DNA of 5,460 bases, from the NCBI GenBank assembly GCA_027031875.1, contig JALVPH010000029.1, positions 1 to 5,460 of the forward strand, read 5' to 3'. Of the stretch, positions 1 through 4,290 are shown piece by piece. Position numbers and translations under genes: made by a program. Below the pieces are notes generated by a model, which ran no database searches, was not told where the DNA came from, and saw nothing but the letters and a program-made list of their open reading frames with translations. Numbering within the stretch: the stretch's first letter is position 1; every line of letters begins with the position of its first letter. The DNA comes from Candidatus Parcubacteria bacterium. Its GTDB lineage: Bacteria; Patescibacteriota; Minisyncoccia; Phycocordibacterales; UBA1006.

Positions 1-228
1 GTCTTTGAGCGCGCGATATGCACCTTTCTTTTTGATAGTTCTTAATCCTCTCGCAGAAATTTTGAGGATGAATGTTGTATCGAGTTCTGGGACATATACG
101 CGAACCTTTTGGAGATTTGGATAACGACGACGCTTTCCTGTTGGATTAAACTCAGTTGCACGCGTTCTGTTTGAGTACCCTCCTCCTACACGGGATCGTT
201 TTTTAGTTATCTGACAAGTACGTGACAT
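1..228 (-). CDS. rpmB: 50S ribosomal protein L28, 3'-truncated by window edge
   Basis: L28 is a small basic protein of the large ribosomal subunit. Reading from the ATG at 228-226, 76 codons are open to the window edge with no stop. The protein begins MSRTCQITKKRSRVGGGYSN and continues through a lysine/arginine-rich stretch (GKRRRYPNLQKVRVYVPEL, residues 31-49) to ISARGLRTIKKKGAYRALKD. The N-terminal SRxCQ-T-KR pattern, the PNLQ segment and the SARGLRTIxKKG block near the C-terminus are the L28 hallmarks. Family members usually have about 60-80 residues, so probably only a few C-terminal codons lie outside. The NRTRATEFNPTGKRRR insertion resembles L28 of Parcubacteria-group CPR bacteria; that is recalled, not searched. 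The gene was missed by simple ORF calling because it touches the edge. The call is firm. Confidence 0.93.
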   Translation of the reverse strand, partial: MSRTCQITKKRSRVGGGYSNRTRATEFNPTGKRRRYPNLQKVRVYVPELDTTFILKISARGLRTIKKKGAYRALKD

Positions 229-266
229 AGTATCTTTTATCTTTTTACTCTGAACAAGTGCTTTGT

Positions 267-294
267 AATGTAGCATACATCACTTTTTTTACAA
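267..294 (-). promoter_or_regulatory. Putative sigma70-type promoter for rpmB
   Basis: On the minus strand TTGTAA (294-289) and TACATT (272-267) are separated by 16 nt, and a TG one base before the -10 gives an extended -10 (TGCTACATT). The predicted start near 260 would leave a leader of about 32 nt before the rpmB ATG. An imperfect dyad, ATGTA-GCA-TACAT (268-280), overlaps the -10 and could be an operator, but nothing else supports that. No strong Shine-Dalgarno sequence is visible before the ATG. Confidence 0.5.
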
Positions 295-302
295 GTTCTC
301 TA

Positions 303-330
303 TTGATACTCTCTCTACTTTCGTTATACT
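303..330 (+). promoter_or_regulatory. Promoter of the M50 protease gene, leaderless geometry
   Basis: TTGATA (303-308) and TATACT (325-330) are separated by 16 nt, a good sigma70-type match. Only 7 nt (CCGGCGT) separate the -10 from the ATG at 338. A start about 7 nt after the -10 falls on or next to the A of the ATG, so the mRNA should be leaderless, in line with the lack of any Shine-Dalgarno sequence. It lies back to back with the rpmB promoter; the two -35 boxes are 8 bp apart. Confidence 0.65.
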
Positions 331-337
331 CCGGCGT

Positions 338-931
338 ATGGAAACACTTATTTTTATTGTCGTTCTTCTCTTTTCTGTGATTGCACATGAGTTAGCGCAT
401 GGATATATGGCAGAAAAGCTTGGAGATCCAACCGCGCGTCTTGCTGGGCGCTTCACGATTAACCCGCTCGCGCACCTTGATATGTTTGGGTCAGTTATCC
501 TTCCTTTTTTCCTTATTATCACACATGCACCTTTCCTCGTGGGGTGGGCGAAACCGGTTCCTATTAACCCGCAGAATTTTAGAAACAAGAAGTGGGGAGG
601 AGCGCTTGTCGCACTCGCGGGACCAGCTACGAACATTGCAATCGCGATTGTATTTTCTCTCCTATTCCACCTCGTTTCAACAACTTCTTCAGTTGCACCA
701 ATATTCGTTGCGATCGTTGCAACAAACATTGCGCTTGCGGTGTTTAACCTCATTCCAATTCCTCCACTTGATGGACACCACATTCTCTTCGCGCTCCTCG
801 GACGTCACGCATGGAAAGTAAAGTATTTTCTCCGCAAGTATTCACTCATCATCCTTATTATCTTTATTATGTATGGATGGAAACTTGTGAGTCCTCTCGT
901 CATCTCACTTGTGAATATTCTCCTTTCATGA
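338..931 (+). CDS. M50-family (site-2-protease-like) membrane metalloprotease
   Basis: A 197-residue integral membrane zinc protease of the M50 / site-2 protease superfamily, which cleaves substrates within or near the membrane. The HExxH metal motif is HELAH at residues 17-21 (ligands H17 and H21, catalytic E18), inside the first hydrophobic helix. The family's conserved GR-T-NPLAHLD block (37-48) and FLVGWAKPVPINP (66-78) follow, then VALAGPATN (91-99). The third ligand motif NLIPIPPLDG (137-146) supplies D145. Hydrophobic segments lie at about 3-20, 48-62, 88-112, 120-140 and 168-195. The length suits the minimal family form without a PDZ domain. The ATG at 338 is preferred because a promoter sits immediately upstream and no earlier in-frame start is needed. 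It is monocistronic, with a terminator starting at its stop codon. The family call is firm; the substrate is unknown. Confidence 0.9.
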   Translation: METLIFIVVLLFSVIAHELAHGYMAEKLGDPTARLAGRFTINPLAHLDMFGSVILPFFLIITHAPFLVGWAKPVPINPQNFRNKKWGGALVALAGPATNIAIAIVFSLLFHLVSTTSSVAPIFVAIVATNIALAVFNLIPIPPLDGHHILFALLGRHAWKVKYFLRKYSLIILIIFIMYGWKLVSPLVISLVNILLS

Positions 932-964
932 AAAAAGAGAGATTACAGAGTATCTCTCTTTTTT
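931..964. terminator. Bidirectional intrinsic terminator between convergent genes
   Basis: The 13-bp perfect stem AAAAAAGAGAGAT (931-943) / ATCTCTCTTTTTT (952-964) encloses an 8-nt loop. The A6 start and T6 end mean a GA-rich stem followed by a U run is produced on either strand, so it can end both the M50 gene (stop 929-931) and the convergent MFS pseudogene (stop at 998). Confidence 0.88.
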
Positions 965-1561
965 AGTTCAAGAATTTTTTCTTCATAATAGGAAATATTA
1001 TGTTATGTATCTATACCCAAGTACTGCGATTCCTCCAATAATAAAGCTTGTGATAAATGGATTAGGAGCGAATAAAAAGATGAGAATAAGGATTGGAAGG
1101 ATAATTACTCTTGATACCCTAAAAGCATTTTCCTTGATAATTGTAAATTCGAGATAGTTTGGTGATTCTTCTGTAAGTTCATAAATCCGCGCAACAAAAG
1201 GAACCATAATTGCTTTTTGCCCTATAGATTTTAATGAGTCAAAGAGGATAATTTTTTGCATACTTTGTGAGAAAATCCTCAAGGTAAAGAAGAGAGAATA
1301 GAAGTAACTCACATAAGTAATAATACGTTTCTTATTAAATGAGTCACTTATCTTCCCAAAGATATAGTAAACAAGAATAGAAACAATACTCGTAATTGAT
1401 ACCACAACCCCTGTTTTTTCTAGATTTTGTACAGTAAGGAGGATGAAAATAGGCCACAGAATAAAATCGATGACGTGTTCGATTCCGTATGCGCTAAAAC
1501 TGATAAAATCCCCAAAATACTCTTTCCTCTTTATATAGGAAAATATTCTCCTAATAGATCG

Positions 1562-1575
1562 TGATTTGATTTTAT
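1562..1575 (-). other. Second frameshift site in the MFS gene
   Basis: Here the middle frame (ending IDNIK, then SNHDLLGEYFPI and stop) gives way to the third frame (IKSRSIRRIFSYIK). The coding strand reads ATAAAATC (1575-1568). One extra A would fuse the frames as DNIKIKSRSIRR. Alternatively, the exact tandem pentamer AATCA-AATCA (1571-1562) suggests a 5-bp duplication; removing one copy gives DNIKSRSIRR. Both repairs fit the observed shift. Confidence 0.7.
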
Positions 1576-2087
1576 GTTATCGATGAATACAAACGGAATG
1601 AAACTCAACACGATAAAGAGTGAGCTTATAAGGAAGAGGGTTGAAAAGTTTATCTCGGCAATAAGACCACCTATGAACGGAGTTGCTGCTCCTGCAATCA
1701 TCATAAGGATGTTGAGAACAGCAATCTCGGTACCACGCTTTCTTTTATCTGATTTTTGGACGAAGATATTGTGATAGCTCACGTAGAAAAGAAAATCTGC
1801 TACCGCCAACGATATTGGGGTTATGAAAAAGAGCGATGGGTGTGTAGAAATAGTATTAAGGAAAAGGTAAGAGGAAAGAAGTATGGGGACTGAAATTAAG
1901 ATTCCAGATTTATACCCTGTTTTGCTTAGAATCTTTCCTCCAATAAGGGAAAATGCAATAAAAGAAACTGATTGGATTAGGAAAAATAAGAGAATTAACA
2001 CAATTGAGTACCCTATCTTGTAGAGATAGAGGGGGATAAATATTCCCACAAGACCGAGCCCTATTCTTCTTAAGAGGACACGAGGTA

Positions 2088-2095
2088 GATTTTAT
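2088..2095 (-). other. First frameshift site in the MFS gene
   Basis: The ATG frame reads NNLNK then IYLVSS-stop, while the next frame reads NLPRVLLRRIGLGLVGIF. The coding strand at the junction is ATAAAATC. One extra A gives NNLNKNLPRVLLRRIG without a stop. The octamer is identical to the one at the second frameshift. Confidence 0.65.
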
Positions 2096-2146
2096 TAAGG
2101 TTGTTATACTTTATATACTGGTAAAGTGTATGTTGCATAGAGATTT

Positions 2147-2977
2147 TTACTTTCCTATATATTGTTGATAACCAATTTCTTTCTTTCCCTCTGGAATCAC
2201 GCGTTCAATAATAAACTTTCCCTCCTCGAATCGTGCTTTTGTTACCTTAATACGTTTTCCGTTTTCATCAAAAAAGAATACCCCAGGCCAACCATAGTAT
2301 GCCCGATACTTCCTCCATCGTGTAGTATCATCATCGTGAGTGATGTCTCCGTCACTTTTCTGAATTTTTTTGCAGTAAGTCGCCTGAGATTCCTCTTGTT
2401 CTTGTTCAGCAATTTCTCCGTTGAGGTAAGGTTCAATCGTCTCTGCGAGGAGTTTTCCTCCGTCGCGTGCGAGGAGTTCAAAGAGTTCCGGTTTCGTTAC
2501 TTCATCGTTGAGTGGAACAATACTCTGTGTGAGAATCGGTCCCGCATCCATCTTTAATACCATTTTCATAATGGTAGACCCTGTAAACTCATCTCCATTG
2601 AGGATTGCTGATTCGATTGGAGATGCTCCTCGATAGAGCGGGAGGAGGGAAGCGTGCACGTTGAGAACTCCGTGTTTTGGAATATCAAGTATTTCTTGTG
2701 AGAGGATGTATCCGTAGGATGCGACAATAAAGAGATCATCACCTCTCTCTTTTAATATTTCTATTGCTTCCTTTGGGTGTGATACCTGGAGAACAGGGAT
2801 ACCATTCTCTTCACCCCATACTTTCACTGGGGGAGGGGTGAGGATATGTTTTCTCCCGACAGGTTTGTCCGGTGCAGTTACGATGAGAGAGGGGAGATAC
2901 CCTGCGCTCTTAAGCTCATCGAGCACGATGCGTGCGAACTCTGGTGTCCCGAAAAAAGTAAACTGTGGTTTATTCAT
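2147..2977 (-). CDS. fmt: Methionyl-tRNA formyltransferase
   Basis: Transfers a formyl group from 10-formyl-tetrahydrofolate to Met-tRNA(fMet) in the cytoplasm, preparing the initiator tRNA. The 276-residue protein opens with TFFGTPEFARIVLDEL (7-22). It carries the catalytic triad N106, H108 and D144 in NVHASLLPLYRGASPI (106-121) and KMDAGPILT (142-150), the same numbers as the E. coli triad as I recall them. The -GD-FTGSTIMKM- block (128-139) also matches the family. The C-terminal domain is short (whole protein about 276 versus about 310-315 usual) and ends VIPEGKKEIGYQQYIGK, a form I associate with CPR bacteria. The ATG at 2977 is chosen over the upstream in-frame ATG at 3073 because the extension would run through a promoter -10 and a terminator hairpin and has no family similarity. 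The broken MFS gene follows 8 nt downstream. Confidence 0.95.
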   Translation of the reverse strand: MNKPQFTFFGTPEFARIVLDELKSAGYLPSLIVTAPDKPVGRKHILTPPPVKVWGEENGIPVLQVSHPKEAIEILKERGDDLFIVASYGYILSQEILDIPKHGVLNVHASLLPLYRGASPIESAILNGDEFTGSTIMKMVLKMDAGPILTQSIVPLNDEVTKPELFELLARDGGKLLAETIEPYLNGEIAEQEQEESQATYCKKIQKSDGDITHDDDTTRWRKYRAYYGWPGVFFFDENGKRIKVTKARFEEGKFIIERVIPEGKKEIGYQQYIGK

Positions 2978-2984
2978 AGGCGTG

Positions 2985-2993
2985 AGTATAACA
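2985..2993 (-). promoter_or_regulatory. Extended -10 promoter element of fmt, leaderless geometry
   Basis: The minus strand reads TGTTATACT (2993-2985), an extended -10. Exactly 7 nt (CACGCCT) separate it from the fmt ATG, so transcription should begin at or beside the start codon. No good -35 is seen at 16-17 nt spacing, where a terminator stem lies instead. The layout GTTATACT-N7-ATG is the same as at the M50 gene. Confidence 0.6.
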
Positions 2994-2995
2994 GA

Positions 2996-3034
2996 AAAGC
3001 GGGTGGGTGCGTAGATTACGCACCCGCCCGCTTT
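2996..3034 (-). terminator. Strong hairpin terminator upstream of the fmt promoter
   Basis: An 18-bp inverted repeat (2996-3013 / 3017-3034) has a GC-rich core GCGGGTGGGTGCGTA paired with TACGCACCCGCCCGC around a 3-nt loop. It has one imperfect pair (3004/3026: U-G on plus RNA, A-C mismatch on minus RNA). Read leftward it is followed by TTTTCTGTT. It would stop leftward transcription from the glyA-vanY unit 6 nt before the fmt -10 box. Confidence 0.7.
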
Positions 3035-3117
3035 CCAAAACTCTAGAATATAACCACTTATGTAAATAAACAACTTTGTTACTCATACTCATTCAAGCAC
3101 TCTTATATTTACCCCAT

Positions 3118-3145
3118 GTCATTCCGTACTTGATACGGAATTCAG
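3118..3145 (+). repeat. REP-like hairpin repeat, copy 1
   Basis: GTC, then stem ATTCCGTA, loop CTTGA, stem TACGGAAT, then TCAG. The flanks ACCNCNTGTC on the left and AGTGTAAA on the right are shared with copy 2, whose flank begins exactly 90 nt downstream. The stem differs from the other copies by paired, complementary changes. Confidence 0.75.
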
Positions 3146-3207
3146 TAGTGTAAACACAAACAAATCACCTTGTTATTTAATAGATTTCCTACTTACATAT
3201 ACCACCT

Positions 3208-3234
3208 GTCATTCCCGTGAAAACGGGAATCCAG
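3208..3234 (+). repeat. REP-like hairpin repeat, copy 2
   Basis: GTC, stem ATTCCCGT, tetraloop GAAA, stem ACGGGAAT, then CCAG. It fits the widespread intergenic pattern ATTCCC-N8-GGGAAT, known as dRS3 in Neisseria; the likeness is of pattern and does not show common origin. It is the same orientation as copy 1, within a shared block of about 40 bp (3111-3152 and 3201-3240). Confidence 0.8.
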
Positions 3235-3278
3235 AGTGTAAATACTTTGTTTCTTCTTATTTGAGTAAGTGGTTATTA

Positions 3279-3306
3279 CTGGATTCCCAATCAAGTTGGG
3301 AATGAC
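3279..3306 (-). repeat. REP-like hairpin repeat, copy 3 (inverted)
   Basis: On the minus strand it reads GTC, stem ATTCCCAA, loop CTTGA, stem TTGGGAAT, then CCAG. It has the same length and loop as copy 1 and lies inverted relative to copies 1 and 2, so copies 2 and 3 form a compound inverted pair spanning 3208-3306, like a bacterial interspersed mosaic element. Its last three bases overlap the next hairpin. Confidence 0.8.
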
Positions 3307-3327
3307 GAAGTGCGAAAGCACTTCGTC
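3304..3327. repeat. Perfect 10-bp hairpin with GAAA loop
   Basis: GACGAAGTGC (3304-3313), GAAA, GCACTTCGTC (3318-3327) forms a perfect stem with a GNRA tetraloop on the plus strand (TTTC loop on minus). It joins copy 3 of the REP-like repeat. No U run follows on either strand, so it does not look like a terminator on its own; it may be part of the repeat unit. Confidence 0.65.
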
Positions 3328-3330
3328 TAG

Positions 3331-3371
3331 TAAACGACCGCCGGACCGGACCTCAGTCCGGCGGTCGTTTA
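3331..3371 (-). terminator. 16-bp stem-loop after the vanY-like gene, candidate terminator
   Basis: TAAACGACCGCCGGAC (3331-3346) pairs perfectly with GTCCGGCGGTCGTTTA (3356-3371) around a 9-nt loop. It begins 1 nt after the stop codon TAA (3375-3373). The T run after the GC stem on the minus strand is only TTTA, so it may be a weak terminator or a 3'-end protecting hairpin, with the stronger terminator at 2996-3034 acting as backup. Confidence 0.55.
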
Positions 3372-3372
3372 T

Positions 3373-4290
3373 TTACTTACGTGCAAGGTCTCCAACCCAC
3401 ACAAATTCCCATGGCTCAGGGTCTGGGCCCTGATGCTCTTCTCCCTCGGGATAGCTTGGAAGAAATCCGTACTTTTTAGGAAGGGCAAAATCATCTTTAG
3501 CAAGGATGGCGTAGCATTTGCTTTCCCCGAATGGTCCTAACGTTCCTCCCTCTCCACATACGAAATCGAATGCATGCCCTGTGTGGTGTTTTGAGTAACC
3601 AGGAATAGAGCTTCGTGAGAGCACGTTCTCTATCTCTCTGTCCAATTTTCCACTAAGAACATTTTCCTTCGAAAGAGTGTCTCCAAGTTTTGAACGAAGG
3701 ATTGTTCGTTGACGAGAGGGACTCCTATACCCAGATATGATTCCAAGTTTTAATCCTCGTTTTGCAACTTCTTTGAAAAGATTTTCTAAATCATGGACAC
3801 ACTCCTTTGCAACATACTTTCCTTTAAAGAGGATGAGATCATTTTTTGGAATTACTTTATGAAGTTTGTATCCTCTCTTTTTTGCTTTCTCCCTAATATA
3901 ATTATCTATTTTCGCGTCGCCATAAATGATTAAATCTTGCTCGTTTGGATAGGAGCAAGGAAGCTGTTGTTCAAATTGTTGAAAGAGGATGCGGGGAGAG
4001 ACATTTTTTTCTTCCTTATCTTTTCCTGTCAGTATTCTTGCGGAGTGAGTGGAGTCTTTCTCCTTCCCAGCAAAGTGTTTCCCCACATATACCTCCTGTT
4101 TAAAGAAGGGAGCTGCTGTTCTCTGTTTTTGCGAAATGCGGGTCGTTGCACCTCCTAAATGGGGTACGTTCTCTCTATCGTAGAGCTGGTTTTCTTCTGC
4201 TTTGAGTGAGTGTATCTTTGATATGAAACGGAACCCCATTCCAATCCAAAGGATGAGGAATCCAGCAATGAGTAAAATCTTCCTCCTCAT
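3373..4290 (-). CDS. VanY/M15-family D-Ala-D-Ala carboxypeptidase, membrane-anchored
   Basis: A 305-residue exported zinc peptidase likely to trim peptidoglycan stem peptides outside the membrane. An N-terminal hydrophobic segment (5-20, flanked by RRK) acts as anchor or uncleaved signal. A polar, lysine- and glutamine-rich linker runs to about 115. The M15B domain (about 160-300) shows SGYRSPSRQ (186-194), then SKHHTGHAFDF (233-243) matching SxHxxGxAxD, with zinc ligands H235 and D242. EPWEFVWVG (292-300) follows, with E292 as expected catalytic Glu. In the usual EPWHxxYVG motif the residue at 295 is the third zinc ligand His; here it is Glu, so activity or metal binding may differ. The start ATG overlaps the glyA stop as ATGA, indicating translational coupling; only a weak GAAGAG precedes it. 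Family call firm, exact substrate inferred. Confidence 0.88.
   Translation of the reverse strand: MRRKILLIAGFLILWIGMGFRFISKIHSLKAEENQLYDRENVPHLGGATTRISQKQRTAAPFFKQEVYVGKHFAGKEKDSTHSARILTGKDKEEKNVSPRILFQQFEQQLPCSYPNEQDLIIYGDAKIDNYIREKAKKRGYKLHKVIPKNDLILFKGKYVAKECVHDLENLFKEVAKRGLKLGIISGYRSPSRQRTILRSKLGDTLSKENVLSGKLDREIENVLSRSSIPGYSKHHTGHAFDFVCGEGGTLGPFGESKCYAILAKDDFALPKKYGFLPSYPEGEEHQGPDPEPWEFVWVGDLARK

Larger units (their letters stand above)
998..2138 (-). pseudogene. MFS-type transporter, broken by two frameshifts
   Basis: Three overlapping frames add up to one 12-TM major facilitator protein of about 380 residues. The likely start is the ATG at 2138-2136, 8 nt after the fmt stop, with AGGAAAG (2156-2150) as a possible Shine-Dalgarno. 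That frame reads MQHTLYQYIKYNNLNK, then ends in a stop a few codons later. The next frame continues NLPRVLLRRIGLGLVGIFIP, gives about six TM helices and a motif-A-like loop GGKILSKTGYKSG, and stops at 1531. The third frame (open from about 1575) continues IKSRSIRRIFSYIKRKEYF, then six more hydrophobic segments and a second motif-A-like loop FGKISDSFNKKR, ending at 998. Adding one A to each A4 run at 2088-2095 and 1568-1575 restores one uninterrupted protein. Substrate unknown. Sequencing or assembly indels are the main alternative to real decay. Confidence 0.82.
3050..3276. repeat. Imperfect 20-bp inverted repeat pair bounding about 227 bp
   Basis: The arm ATAACCACTTA (3050-3060) recurs inverted at 3266-3276. 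After three mismatches the match resumes with AAATAA, giving 17 of 20 identities (3050-3069 versus 3257-3276 reverse complement). The arms enclose two of the REP-like copies. This could be the terminal repeat of a small non-autonomous element, but no target-site duplication is visible and chance is not excluded. Confidence 0.35.

Noticed and set aside
998..1405. A separate small membrane protein starting at GTG 1405
   Set aside because: Its frame is open back to about 1575 and continues the MFS sequence through TM7, so the GTG is internal.
1531..2049. A separate six-TM protein starting at GTG 2049
   Set aside because: The frame is open upstream and continues an MFS first helix; the C-terminal half follows in another frame. 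This is half of a broken gene.
1568..2095. Programmed ribosomal frameshifting in the MFS gene
   Set aside because: Neither site has an X_XXY_YYZ heptamer in the right phase or a clear downstream stimulatory structure. Two required shifts in one gene would be inefficient.
2978..3073. In-frame upstream extension of fmt to an ATG at 3073
   Set aside because: The extra 32 residues are encoded by a promoter -10 and a terminator hairpin and do not resemble Fmt. MNKPQFTFFGTPEF is the normal N-terminus.
3111..3306. CRISPR array
   Set aside because: Only three copies, one inverted, with unequal spacing and diverged stems. These are hairpin repeats, not direct repeats with spacers.
3304..3371. Structured noncoding RNA or tRNA from the adjacent hairpins
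   Set aside because: Two simple hairpins without tRNA features, promoter or conserved loops. They are better explained as 3'-end and repeat hairpins.
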